From the NCBI GenBank assembly GCA_009781515.1, contig WQXY01000001.1, positions 62,001 to 126,000 of the forward strand: a DNA stretch of 64,000 bases, in the 5' to 3' direction. Both the position numbers and the translations under genes were made by a program. Source of the DNA: Oscillospiraceae bacterium. GTDB lineage: Bacteria > Bacillota > Clostridia > Oscillospirales > Oscillospiraceae. The notes below the pieces were generated by a model. It searched no databases. It had not been told where the DNA came from and saw nothing but the letters and a program-made list of their open reading frames with translations. Of this stretch, positions 24,860 to 33,763 are shown piece after piece (position 1 is the stretch's first letter; each line of letters opens with the position of its first letter).

Positions 24860-27778
24860 ATGAGTGATTTGATGCGGCAAATTCCGTTCGGACAATTAAT
24901 GAATTGGGCATTAAATGAATATGAAACCGACGGTACGGTTTTTGGCGTCCGTAAGCTCTTTGACCGTGAGCCATCGGGCGCTGTGCTGCCGTTTGGACCT
25001 GCAGCAGGACCTCACACACAGCTTGCTCAAAACCTTATTGCAGCCTATGTAGCGGGAGCACGCTTTTTCGAACTGAAAACCGTGCAGAAGCTTGACGGTG
25101 AAGACCTGCCGGTGTCAAAGCCGTGTATTTACGCCGGGGACGAGGGATATAATGTCGAGTGGTCGACGGAGCTGTACGTGCCGCAAGCACAAGACGAGTA
25201 TATAAAAGGCTGGTTTGCGATTACACTGCTTAGCCGTGAGCTTGGGCTTGGCAGCGAAAACGGTTTTATCTTTAACATGAGCGTCGGCTATGACCTTGAC
25301 GGGATTAAGTCGCCTAAGATAGACAGCTTTATAGAGGGCTTAAAAAACGCTGAGAATACAGAAGCTTGGAAGACATGCATGGATTGGGTAAAAGAGAACC
25401 TGACCCGCTTTAAGTATGTTGATAAATATTTTATTGATAAGCTGTCGCCGCAGATATCAAAATCAATCACGCTCTCAACACTGCACGGCTGTCCGCCCGA
25501 TGAAATAGAACGGATTGCAAAATATTTGCTTGAAGAAAAAAAGCTGCACACATTTGTTAAGTGCAACCCGACGCTGCTCGGATATGACTATGCCCGAAAT
25601 ACGCTTGATACGCTTGGTTTTGATACTGTCAGCTTTGATGACAGACATTTTAAGGCTGACTTACAGTTTGAAGACTGCGTGCCGATGCTGAAAAGACTTC
25701 AAGCTGTTGCAGACGGTTTGTCACTTGATTTTGGTGTTAAGCTGACAAATACATTTCCGGTGCAAATAGCGGACGAAACACTGCCCGGTGAGGAGATGTA
25801 TATGTCGGGACGTGCGTTATTTCCGCTCTCGATAGAACTGGCAAACCGCTTGTCAAAGGCTTTTGACGGGAAGCTTAGGATAAGCTTCTCGGGCGGAGTG
25901 GATGCACGAAATATAATAGATTTATATGAAACAGGGATTTCGCCGATTACAGTAGCAACAACACTTCTGAAACCGGGCGGATATGAAAGGCTGCATCAAT
26001 TAGCCGATAAACTCAGTGAAGCGAAGAGCACACCAATTAATCTTGACAGGCTTCAAGCCTTGGTCGATAAGACCTTTACCGATGAAATGTACCGCAAGAG
26101 CGCAGGAATTCCGCCGCAGCGGAAGATAAACGAGCAAGTGCCGCTTATTGACTGCTACAGAGCACCCTGCCGTGACGGCTGTCCGTTCGGTCAGGATGTT
26201 CCCGCATATCTGCGCCTTATGGAAGAGCATAAGTCTCTTGAAGCCCTGCGTGTTATAACGGAAAGAAATCCGCTGCCGAACATTACAGGTACAATATGCT
26301 CGCACAACTGTATGAACAAGTGTACGCGCTCTTATTACGAGGGCAGCGTAGACATACGTGCGGTTAAGCTTGCCGCAGTATTTAACGGCTTTAAGCAGTT
26401 GCTTGCAGAAATTGAGAGCACACCTAAGCCGTCGAAAACAGGCGGTAAGATTGCAATTGTGGGTGGAGGCCCTGCAGGTCTTGCCGCGGCTTACTTTTTG
26501 GCAAGAGCGGGCAGACATGTTACGATATTTGAAGAAAGAGACTGTCTTGGTGGCGTAGTCCGCCATGTAATACCCGAGTTTCGCATAAAAAGCACGGCAA
26601 TAGATAATGATATAAAGCTTGTACTTGCTATGGGTATTGAGGTGAAATTATCTGTTAAAATCACCGACATAGATAAGCTGTTTGCCGAGGGGTTTGAGCA
26701 GGTGATTGTAGCAACAGGTGCGTGGAGGCCGATAGAACTCTCGCTTGGTGAAAAATCTGCACTTGATGCTCTGACCTTTCTTGAGGAATTAAAACGAAAT
26801 CAGCAGAGTATCACAGCGGGGAAAAATGTAGTGGTAATCGGTGGCGGCAACACGGCAATGGACACAGCGCGTGCAGCAAAACGGATAGACGGTGTCGAAA
26901 AAGTATCACTCGTATACCGCCGTACAAAGCACTATATGCCCGCCGATGCCGAGGAGCTTGAGCTTGCCCGGGCGGACGGGGTGGAGTTTAGGGAGCTTCT
27001 TGCTCCTGTCAGTTATGACGGCAAAAGGCTTACCTGTGATGTAATGGAACTCGGAGCACCCGATAGTTCGGGTAGAAGAAGTCCTGTTGCAACAGGCGAA
27101 ACGGTGGAAATTCCCGCCGATACGGTTATTGCTGCCGTAGGAAACAAGGCAGATAACTCTTTGGCTGACAGCAGTAGAGTTGACAGCGATATTTTCATAA
27201 TAGGTGATGCGGCGCGAGGTCCCGCGACTGTAGCCGAAGCAATAGCCGACGCTGCGTTATGTGCTGCCGCCGTGCACAGTCTTAGCACTGCACCCCAAGA
27301 TATCAGCTTTGACAAATATGTCGGGCTGAATATAAATGACGATGTTTCGGGTGTTACCATGAAAAAGGGTGTTTTATACTCCGGCAAGAGGGAAGTGCCC
27401 GAAGCTAAGCGTTGCCTTGAGTGTGCAACGGTGTGTAATCTTTGTGTTGATGTTTGTCCGAACAGAGCGAATGTCAACGTAAGCATCGACGGGCGTGTAC
27501 AGATTGTACATATGGACTTTATGTGCAACGAGTGCGGAAACTGTGCCGTTTTCTGCCCGTACAAGAGTGCTCCTTATCTTGATAAGTTTACATATTTTAT
27601 ATACAAAGAAGACTTTGAAAACAGCAAAAATGCCGGCTTCTTTGCAAAAAGTGACGGCACTGTCAGGGTCAGATTAAACGATGAGGTTTCAGAGCACCGC
27701 GACGGCTCTGCCTTGCCGGGCAACATTTGGCAACTCATCGAAGAGAGTATAAACAAATTCAGCAGTTGGTTAGCATAG
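24860..27778 (+). CDS. ygfK: YgfK-like iron-sulfur flavoprotein reductase
   Basis: A 972-residue redox protein annotated elsewhere as a putative selenate reductase subunit. The N-terminal 400 residues resemble a dihydroorotate-dehydrogenase-type barrel. A cysteine segment follows (CRDGCPFG and CSHNCMNKC, about 430-490), then a glutamate-synthase-small-subunit-like FAD/NAD(P) oxidoreductase (IAIVGGGPAGLAAAYFLA near 530; VVVIGGGNTAMD near 660). The C-terminus has two ferredoxin-like motifs (CLECATVCNLCVDVCP and CNECGNCAVFCP, about 850-910). It is likely an electron hub passing reducing equivalents between NAD(P)H, the Mo enzymes and a purine ring substrate. Twelve bases downstream of ssnA. Confidence 0.9.
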   Translation: MSDLMRQIPFGQLMNWALNEYETDGTVFGVRKLFDREPSGAVLPFGPAAGPHTQLAQNLIAAYVAGARFFELKTVQKLDGEDLPVSKPCIYAGDEGYNVEWSTELYVPQAQDEYIKGWFAITLLSRELGLGSENGFIFNMSVGYDLDGIKSPKIDSFIEGLKNAENTEAWKTCMDWVKENLTRFKYVDKYFIDKLSPQISKSITLSTLHGCPPDEIERIAKYLLEEKKLHTFVKCNPTLLGYDYARNTLDTLGFDTVSFDDRHFKADLQFEDCVPMLKRLQAVADGLSLDFGVKLTNTFPVQIADETLPGEEMYMSGRALFPLSIELANRLSKAFDGKLRISFSGGVDARNIIDLYETGISPITVATTLLKPGGYERLHQLADKLSEAKSTPINLDRLQALVDKTFTDEMYRKSAGIPPQRKINEQVPLIDCYRAPCRDGCPFGQDVPAYLRLMEEHKSLEALRVITERNPLPNITGTICSHNCMNKCTRSYYEGSVDIRAVKLAAVFNGFKQLLAEIESTPKPSKTGGKIAIVGGGPAGLAAAYFLARAGRHVTIFEERDCLGGVVRHVIPEFRIKSTAIDNDIKLVLAMGIEVKLSVKITDIDKLFAEGFEQVIVATGAWRPIELSLGEKSALDALTFLEELKRNQQSITAGKNVVVIGGGNTAMDTARAAKRIDGVEKVSLVYRRTKHYMPADAEELELARADGVEFRELLAPVSYDGKRLTCDVMELGAPDSSGRRSPVATGETVEIPADTVIAAVGNKADNSLADSSRVDSDIFIIGDAARGPATVAEAIADAALCAAAVHSLSTAPQDISFDKYVGLNINDDVSGVTMKKGVLYSGKREVPEAKRCLECATVCNLCVDVCPNRANVNVSIDGRVQIVHMDFMCNECGNCAVFCPYKSAPYLDKFTYFIYKEDFENSKNAGFFAKSDGTVRVRLNDEVSEHRDGSALPGNIWQLIEESINKFSSWLA

Positions 27779-27796
27779 GCTTATATATTGTGAAAA

Positions 27797-27840
27797 ATTC
27801 CCCTCCTTGGAGGGGTGGCACGAAGTGCCGGGGTGGTCAA
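27797..27840. repeat. Dispersed palindromic repeat, family 2
   Basis: CCCCTCCTTGGAGGGG (27800-27815) is a perfect palindrome, followed by GGCACGAAGTGCC as a second hairpin and GGGGTGG. This double-hairpin motif resembles short repeats common in Firmicute genomes. It also forms the end of the ygfK transcript. Confidence 0.65.
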
Positions 27841-27907
27841 TGAAGCATTTATGTTAATCTTGCAATAAGATGAATTGACGTTTATAATAGAAAACGAGGT
27901 GAACTTG

Positions 27908-28135
27908 ATGGAAGCATACGAATTTTACGCAACTCCGGAAAATGGTACAATATTAATTCCAAAGAGATTTAGAAGAAAAGTAACATCTAATGTTAAGGTT
28001 ATTTTATTGGAACAAAATACCCGTAAAGCAAGTAGTCGTAAAGCAACATCATCTCGCAGGAGTGACTTGCTGTTAGCTCCTACTATAAAAACAAATGGGT
28101 GGAAGTTTAACAGGGAGGAAGCAAATGCCCGATAG
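27908..28135 (+). CDS. Putative VapB-like antitoxin, 75 aa
   Basis: The small protein begins MEAYEFYATPENGTILIP, a compact beta-rich start, then a basic middle (KASSRKATSSRR) and a tail ending FNREEANAR that probably binds the toxin. GAGGTGA precedes ATG 27908; the frame open from 27875 has no better start. It overlaps the PIN-domain gene by 11 bases, the classical antitoxin-first arrangement. A DNA-binding fold cannot be assigned with certainty; an AbrB-like fold is a guess. Confidence 0.7.
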   Translation: MEAYEFYATPENGTILIPKRFRRKVTSNVKVILLEQNTRKASSRKATSSRRSDLLLAPTIKTNGWKFNREEANAR

Positions 28136-28535
28136 AGCCTTTCTTGACACTAATGTCTTGGTTTATCTTCATTCAGAAGATGATGATAAAAAAAGAAATG
28201 TTGCACAGAACTTGCTTGATGAGTATAAATGTGTGACGAGTTTACAAACATTCAACGAACTCAGTAATGTATGGTTTCGGAAATTTAACTTGGACGCGGT
28301 AAAAATTGAAGAGCATCTCGATAATATAGAATTAGTATGCGATAACATTTTATCGATAAACAGAGCAACAATAAACAGTGCACTGGCTCTTAAAACCCGT
28401 TACAATTTTTCATATTATGATTCTCTGATGCTGGCATCAGCAATAGAAGGCGATTGTAATGTGATATTTACTGAAGACATGAGCTCTGGGCAGGTTATTA
28501 GTAATTCTCTGTTAATAAAAAATCCATTCAATTAA
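28125..28535 (+). CDS. vapC: PIN-domain toxin, VapC-like
   Basis: A 136-residue PIN-domain ribonuclease. The conserved acidic residues are seen in AFLDTNVLVYL (first Asp), TFNELSNV (Glu near residue 43), and SYYDSLMLASAI plus TEDM (Asp residues near 99 and 117). VapC toxins cut specific tRNAs or rRNA when freed from their antitoxin. GGGAGG lies before ATG 28125, inside the antitoxin gene. The module sits alone inside the purine island, and its AT-rich codon use differs somewhat from neighbours, suggesting acquisition. Confidence 0.85.
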   Translation: MPDRAFLDTNVLVYLHSEDDDKKRNVAQNLLDEYKCVTSLQTFNELSNVWFRKFNLDAVKIEEHLDNIELVCDNILSINRATINSALALKTRYNFSYYDSLMLASAIEGDCNVIFTEDMSSGQVISNSLLIKNPFN

Positions 28536-28571
28536 AAAGGTACTTGACTTTATGAAAAATACCGTAGAAAA

Positions 28572-28665
<94 letters not shown>

Positions 28666-28679
28666 TGACATCGTTGTAG

Positions 28680-28698
28680 GGACGAACTGTGTTCGTCC
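28680..28698. repeat. Short palindrome, family 3
   Basis: GGACGAAC (28680-28687) and GTTCGTCC (28691-28698) form a perfect eight-pair hairpin around TGT, with flanks GTAG and GCAT. The motif resembles short dispersed hairpins common in Firmicutes. Confidence 0.5.
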
Positions 28699-28715
28699 GC
28701 ATATCCACAGTTAAT

Positions 28716-28751
28716 AAAACGTCTGTTTTGCATTAGCAAAGCGGACGTTTT
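28716..28751. terminator. Strong hairpin, probable bidirectional terminator
   Basis: AAAACGTCTGTTTTGC (28716-28731) pairs with GCAAAGCGGACGTTTT (28736-28751) around ATTA, with only G-T wobbles as exceptions. A and T flanks are present on the two sides. It lies between vapC with its microsatellite and the first lipoprotein gene. Confidence 0.6.
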
Positions 28752-28785
28752 CGTGCATTAACAGATAAAACAGGAGCATACCAAT

Positions 28786-29379
28786 ATGATAAAAATACTA
28801 TTTCTTAACCTAATACTTTTTACGACCCTATCGCTCGTCAACTGCGGCGGCTCAGCAGGAGCACCAACCGACCCGCCAAGTAACGATACACCACAAAACC
28901 AAACTGATTTGACAAACGCACCAAGTAATAATGACAGTAACATGGTGCAAGATAACAACAATAAACCACTTTCTGATTATAAAGGTGTAAGTGGTGGGTT
29001 AGCAATACTTCATACTGACGATTATCTTTTTACAGGTACTTGGGAAATTAGTATTGTTTTCGATAGTTCTTGGAATGGTTCAAAGACACATACAGCAGCA
29101 GATTTTTCGAATATAATTATATACATTAATGATACTCCGCATCCTGTATCTGTTGTAGAAATGATACAGTATAATGACAATGAACTTGGATTATTTTTTG
29201 TAGATGGCGCTCCTGATGCTACTATAAAAGCAGTTGAAGATGCAGGCTTTTCGCAACATCCTGCAACTTATAGAGTATCTCTCATTATTCACGGCGTTGA
29301 GTTAACCGCTGATGAAATGGGAGGTTTTTATGTAGATGCAAACAGGAACTTTGTTGCGCAACCATTTATAGCTCCGTAA
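28786..29379 (+). CDS. Putative lipoprotein of unknown function, 197 aa
   Basis: A signal peptide ends in the lipobox SLVNC, with the lipidated Cys at residue 20, followed by a Gly/Pro/Asn/Asp-rich flexible linker to about residue 60. The rest is a compact, beta-rich domain (GTWEISIVFD, IIIYINDTPHPV, YRVSLIIHGVEL) without a family I recognise. CAGGAG lies upstream of ATG 28786. The neighbouring lipoprotein is built on the same plan but with a different globular domain. Surface location is supported; function is unknown. Confidence 0.75.
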   Translation: MIKILFLNLILFTTLSLVNCGGSAGAPTDPPSNDTPQNQTDLTNAPSNNDSNMVQDNNNKPLSDYKGVSGGLAILHTDDYLFTGTWEISIVFDSSWNGSKTHTAADFSNIIIYINDTPHPVSVVEMIQYNDNELGLFFVDGAPDATIKAVEDAGFSQHPATYRVSLIIHGVELTADEMGGFYVDANRNFVAQPFIAP

Positions 29380-29450
29380 AACAATTTATATATCGAAATT
29401 AAATGATGATATATTTTTATGACAAATATTTATCATGGAGGACACAAAAA

Positions 29451-29972
29451 ATGAAAAAACTACTTGTACTAACACTTGCATTACTCATGGTACTAACCCT
29501 CGTCGCTTGTGGCGGCGGTACTGCACCACCCGCAAATGGCGCACCAACAGCTACACCTCCGCAAAACGACACTCCTTCACCAACGCCCGATAATAGTGGT
29601 GACAATGGCAATGGTGGTAGCTCTGACAACAGCGATACTAACACACCCGAACCGCCACCGGCAACAAATGTCAATCAGCTCACTATTACGAATAATTCGG
29701 GCAGTACATTTCATTTAGTAGAAATCGTATTGGGAATAGGGAAATATCAAAATTCAGATAGTTATGATGTTATAGAAGACGGTGATACAGTTACTTTTGA
29801 TTTTTATGATTTTTTCTATGATAGCGGATATATGCTTGGAGCATTAGAAACAGACGGTTTTTCTGCACATCGATATGGATTACCCTACAATATTCCTTCC
29901 GGCTCAACGATAGTTCTGCTTCCAAATCACGAGTTTTCTATTGTAGACCCGGACGGTAATGTAAGTAATTAA
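29451..29972 (+). CDS. Putative lipoprotein of unknown function, 173 aa
   Basis: Met 29451 follows TGGAGG at good spacing. The signal peptide KKLLVLTLALLMVLTLVAC carries a lipobox with Cys at residue 20. A long Pro/Thr/Gly/Asn/Asp-rich spacer reaches about residue 75, and a small beta-rich domain (LTITNNSGSTFHLVEIVLG, then DGDTVTFDFYDFFYDSG) follows. The N-terminal pattern of the second domain recalls small secreted beta-sandwich proteins, but no family is assigned. It is convergent with the nucleoside transporter operon, 17 bases away. Confidence 0.75.
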   Translation: MKKLLVLTLALLMVLTLVACGGGTAPPANGAPTATPPQNDTPSPTPDNSGDNGNGGSSDNSDTNTPEPPPATNVNQLTITNNSGSTFHLVEIVLGIGKYQNSDSYDVIEDGDTVTFDFYDFFYDSGYMLGALETDGFSAHRYGLPYNIPSGSTIVLLPNHEFSIVDPDGNVSN

Positions 29973-29989
29973 GAGAATAGAGGCTCTTA

Positions 29990-30949
29990 CTACCTCTTGC
30001 CTTTGTCGTATATCTCGCCAAGAGCGCGGGGGGCTCTGTTGCTTTTTGAGAAGAAGATAAGAAGCAGCAAAGTCACAACATAGGGCAGCATTATTATGAG
30101 GTCGGAAAAGCTCACGGGCAGCTCAAGGATATGAGCAAGCCGTTGACCTCCCGAGCGCGCAAATCCAAAGAGCAGACATGCTCCAACTGTCGGCATGATG
30201 CGCCAGTTACCGAATATGAGCGCTGCAATTGCCAAAAAGCCCGCACCCATGTATATTCCCGGTGAAAAGCTTGCAGCAATGGAGTATGCATAAGACATGC
30301 CGCCAAGCCCTGCCAAAGCACCCGATATCATAACTGCAATAAAACGTGTCTTTGCAACGCTGATACCCGCACCGTCAACGGCGTGGGGGTTATCGCCGCA
30401 GGCACGTATTCTCATGCCGAAACGTGTTTTATAGAGAAGATACCATGAGAAAATCACAACAGCGATGATAATAATCTGGAACGGGTAAACACGTTGGAAT
30501 GCCGCTCCGATAAACGGAATGTCGGACAGATAGGGGATATCAAAACGTATTGAAACGCCGAGATTAATTCTGTCGGACGGTTGATTGAATACCTGAGAAT
30601 TTATCTGTCGTGTAAAAAATCCCGTCAGTGCAATAGCGAGGATATTGATAACAACGCATGAAATGACTTGGTTTGCCCGAAACTTTACGCACAAAAGCCC
30701 GTGCAGCATCGCAAACACCGCACCGCCAATCATTGCAAACAAAAACGCAAAGTACATTGGAATAGATGAATGTTGTGCAAACAGTCCGCCAAAAAACGCA
30801 ACAAACAAAGCACCGACAAACGCACCCGCGCCGAGTAGCCCCTCAAGTGCCAAGTTTATGATGCCCGAGCGCTCACTGTAAATTCCGCCGATTGCTATGC
30901 AAAGAAGCGGAAGGGCATACGACAGGCCGTCAATAAGTACAGTATCCAT
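29990..30949 (-). CDS. nupQ: Nucleoside ABC transporter permease (NupQ/YufQ type)
   Basis: One of two membrane subunits of a BMP-family nucleoside importer. The 319-residue protein has about nine hydrophobic segments and the family signatures GIYSERSGIINLALEGLLGAGAF near the N-terminus and TRFGMRIRACGDNPHAVDGAGI (the loop contacting the ATPase). Met 30949 is selected by AAGGAGA upstream; the long extension to 31042 overlaps nupP and was rejected. Last gene of the bmpA-nupO-nupP-nupQ operon. Confidence 0.9.
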   Translation of the reverse strand: MDTVLIDGLSYALPLLCIAIGGIYSERSGIINLALEGLLGAGAFVGALFVAFFGGLFAQHSSIPMYFAFLFAMIGGAVFAMLHGLLCVKFRANQVISCVVINILAIALTGFFTRQINSQVFNQPSDRINLGVSIRFDIPYLSDIPFIGAAFQRVYPFQIIIIAVVIFSWYLLYKTRFGMRIRACGDNPHAVDGAGISVAKTRFIAVMISGALAGLGGMSYAYSIAASFSPGIYMGAGFLAIAALIFGNWRIMPTVGACLLFGFARSGGQRLAHILELPVSFSDLIIMLPYVVTLLLLIFFSKSNRAPRALGEIYDKGKR

Positions 30950-30953
30950 GGTG

Positions 30954-32102
30954 CTATTCTCCTTCTTCCGTAGGAACATCATCTGCTTCAGGTTCGGCAG
31001 TGACAACATCACTTGTGTTGACGACTTGCTTAATAAACGCACCGCAAGCAGAGAAGAGTAGTATAAAACCCGTTATAACCTGTGCAATTTCGCGTTGAAC
31101 ATCTAAAATACTACTCATATAAGTTGTGCCGCGTGAAATAATGGTTATCAATACAGAAGCAAAAAGTGAACCTATCGGAGACACATTGCCGAGCAGTGCG
31201 ACGGCGATAGCGTCAAAGCCCGTACCAACGAGCTCTCTCGTTGGCATAGCTCCTTGAAAGCCAAGATAGTGCGTGACACCTGCAAGCCCTGCCAAAGCAC
31301 CCGATATAATCATTGCAACCATTATATTAAGCTGAGGCTTAATGCCAAGATACCTTGCCGCGCGAGAGTTTAGGCCGACTGCCCGCAGGTCAAAGCCCGC
31401 TCTTGTGCGGTTTAAGAAAAAGCGAAGTGCAAAAGCTGCTGCGATTGCGAGAATAATAAAAAACGGTATAACGGCTCTGTAGGGACCAACCTGCACATTT
31501 TGCAAAACAAGCCTTGCAGAGCTGTTTATTTCGACTGATTGGCGTGTTATGGGGTCGATAAATCGGGTTTGAATAAAGAATGAAATAATGTACATTATTA
31601 TGTAATTGAGCATTATGCTCGAAACAACCTCGTTAATATTAAACTTGGCTTTCAAAAGCCCGATTAAAGCGCCGATAAAAGCTCCGCATAATGTACCTAT
31701 GATAATTACAAGCGGCATTGCAATGTAGCTTGGCAGCTCGGAGTAACCGATAAGAACCGTTGCTATAAAGCCCGAAAAGAGCATTTGACCGGAAATGCCG
31801 ATATTGAACAGGCCGCCCTTAAATGCGACAGTAACCGCAAGGGAAGCAAATATCATTGGAGTGAGCTCGGACAGAGTCATCATAATATCTGTAAACATGC
31901 CCCTGCCGCCGGCGTAATTCGGTCGGGGCAGAACGCCCGCACCTGCAAGAATTGACTGAAATGCGGTAATCGGGTTTCTGCCCATAAATAAAAGCAGTAT
32001 CGAAGAAACAATGAGCGAACAAAGAATTGCCAAAAGCGGCACAGTATATGCCTGTTGCTTTTCGTTGCCGACTATTAATCTAAGTATCCTTTTGACTTTC
32101 AT
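30954..32102 (-). CDS. nupP: Nucleoside ABC transporter permease (NupP/YufP type)
   Basis: The second, longer permease: 382 residues with about ten membrane segments. KGGLFNIGISGQMLFSGF, GLLKAKFNINEVVSSIMLNYI and FDLRAVGLNSRAARYLGI are family signatures. A short acidic C-terminal tail (EPEADDVPTEEGE) is exposed to the cytoplasm. The start overlaps nupO by four bases, so the two are translationally coupled. nupQ begins four bases after its stop. Confidence 0.92.
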   Translation of the reverse strand: MKVKRILRLIVGNEKQQAYTVPLLAILCSLIVSSILLLFMGRNPITAFQSILAGAGVLPRPNYAGGRGMFTDIMMTLSELTPMIFASLAVTVAFKGGLFNIGISGQMLFSGFIATVLIGYSELPSYIAMPLVIIIGTLCGAFIGALIGLLKAKFNINEVVSSIMLNYIIMYIISFFIQTRFIDPITRQSVEINSSARLVLQNVQVGPYRAVIPFFIILAIAAAFALRFFLNRTRAGFDLRAVGLNSRAARYLGIKPQLNIMVAMIISGALAGLAGVTHYLGFQGAMPTRELVGTGFDAIAVALLGNVSPIGSLFASVLITIISRGTTYMSSILDVQREIAQVITGFILLFSACGAFIKQVVNTSDVVTAEPEADDVPTEEGE

Positions 32103-33622
32103 GTTTTTACACCCATCATATATTCACCGATTTCATCGGTTGTAAGCTCGCTCGCCGGAGCGATACGGTTTATACGCCCCTCATACATAACGCCGATAGT
32201 ATCCGCTAATACCGTTATTTCGTCAAGCTCCATGGAAATCAGAAAAATCGCATGACCCTCGGCGCGAACATTCATTATATGCTCATGGATTGCACGTATA
32301 GCTCCGATATCAAGCCCGCGTGTAGGCTGAACAAATATCATCAGCTTTGAGTCTTTTTCAATCTCCCTTGCAACAATAGCTTTTTGCTGATTTCCGCCGG
32401 ACATGGAGCGGGTAACTGTAACAGCACCCCTGCCGCAGCGGATATCATATTTATCAATAAGCCCGTCTGCGAAGCTTTCAAAGATACTGTCGTTTAAGAT
32501 GCCGTGTTTTGAAAACGGCTTTTGATAATAACGCCTAAGTGCCAAATTCTGCTGCAGTAAGAAATCTAAAATAAGCCCGACACTGTGCCTGTCCTCGGGA
32601 ACATAAGACATTCCTGTTTCAACACGCTCACGTGTTGCGGCATTTGTAATATCCTGTCCTAAAAGTGTGATACTGCCACCTGTAGCTTCGAGCAGACCAA
32701 ATATCGCGTCGGCAAGCTCAATCTGCCCGTTGCCGTCAACACCTGCGACAGCAAAAACCTCGCCCGCACGTACGCAAAACGATACATCATTTACACATGA
32801 AGTGCCTTGTTTTGAAACGCTGAGATTTTTTACATCAAGAATAACCTCGCCAAAATCATGCTTTGACGGTGGTTTTTCATCTTCAAGCTCGCGTCCGACC
32901 ATATATGCTGCCATTTTTTCAACCGAGGTATCAGCGACATCGTAGACGCCTACTAAATTACCACGGTTCAAAATACCGCAGCGGTCGGCTATATGTTTAA
33001 CTTCGTTTAATTTGTGAGTTATGAGAATAATCGTTTTTCCCTGTTCACGCAGGTTTTTCATAATTTGCAGAAGATAGTCGATTTCCTGTGGTGCGAGCAT
33101 TGCCGTCGGCTCGTCAAAAATCAGTATCTCCGCTTCGCGGTAGAGCATTTTTAAGATTTCAGCACGCTGACGTACGGAAACACTTGCCTGAGATACTTTC
33201 ATATCGGGGTCAACGTCGAGACCGTAGCTTTTTGACAGCTCGGATATTTTTTTGCTGACTGTTTTCATGTCGACATAGGGAAGAATTCCGAGAAAACGCT
33301 TTATTGTTTCTGTGCCGAGCACGATATTTTCTGCTATTGTAAACTCCTCGACAAGCCGAAAATGCTGATGCACCATTCCGATTGATAAGGACGATGCAAA
33401 AGCAGGGGAGGAAATGTTGACAGGCTCGCCACGCAAAAAAATCTGCCCGCTGTCAGGCTCGTAGAGTCCGAAAAGCAGGTTCATAAGTGTGCTCTTGCCG
33501 GCTCCGTTTTCGCCGAGCAGTGCATATATTTCGCCACGTCTGATTTCAAGGGATATATTGTTGTTTGCAATAATCCCGGGAAAACATTTTGTTATATTTT
33601 TAATTTCAATAATATTTTCCAT
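32099..33622 (-). CDS. nupO: Nucleoside ABC transporter ATP-binding protein (NupO/YufO type)
   Basis: A 507-residue double ATPase typical of sugar and BMP-type nucleoside importers. The first domain has Walker A GENGAGKST (near residue 37) and Walker B LIFDEPTAML. The second has a degenerate P-loop GVDGNGQIE and signature MSGGNQQK. HQHFRLVEEFT is the Q-loop region peculiar to this subfamily. AAAGG precedes ATG 33622. It is separated from bmpA by an attenuating terminator and a repeat. Confidence 0.93.
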   Translation of the reverse strand: MENIIEIKNITKCFPGIIANNNISLEIRRGEIYALLGENGAGKSTLMNLLFGLYEPDSGQIFLRGEPVNISSPAFASSLSIGMVHQHFRLVEEFTIAENIVLGTETIKRFLGILPYVDMKTVSKKISELSKSYGLDVDPDMKVSQASVSVRQRAEILKMLYREAEILIFDEPTAMLAPQEIDYLLQIMKNLREQGKTIILITHKLNEVKHIADRCGILNRGNLVGVYDVADTSVEKMAAYMVGRELEDEKPPSKHDFGEVILDVKNLSVSKQGTSCVNDVSFCVRAGEVFAVAGVDGNGQIELADAIFGLLEATGGSITLLGQDITNAATRERVETGMSYVPEDRHSVGLILDFLLQQNLALRRYYQKPFSKHGILNDSIFESFADGLIDKYDIRCGRGAVTVTRSMSGGNQQKAIVAREIEKDSKLMIFVQPTRGLDIGAIRAIHEHIMNVRAEGHAIFLISMELDEITVLADTIGVMYEGRINRIAPASELTTDEIGEYMMGVKT

Positions 33623-33646
33623 ATACCTTTAATTATTTAACCTCTC

Positions 33647-33695
33647 CGTCATCGCGAGCGAAGCGTGGCGATCCAGATGGTTCCTCGCAATGACG
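33647..33695. repeat. Family 1 repeat, short copy C
   Basis: CGTCATCGCGAGCG at one end and CCTCGCAATGACG at the other, with GTGGCGATCCAGATGG between. Compared with copies D and E it lacks about 50 central bases, an internal deletion joining the two outer arms. Confidence 0.75.
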
Positions 33696-33715
33696 CCGAA
33701 AATTCTAAAAAATGA

Positions 33716-33753
33716 CAATCAGACACGGGTTGTATTTAATCCGTGTCTGATTG
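33716..33753 (-). terminator. Attenuating terminator after bmpA
   Basis: CAATCAGACACGG (33716-33728) pairs perfectly with CCGTGTCTGATTG (33741-33753). Leftward it is followed by TCATTTTTT. It should let the binding protein be made in excess over the membrane and ATPase subunits. Confidence 0.8.
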
Positions 33754-33763
33754 CAAATTACGC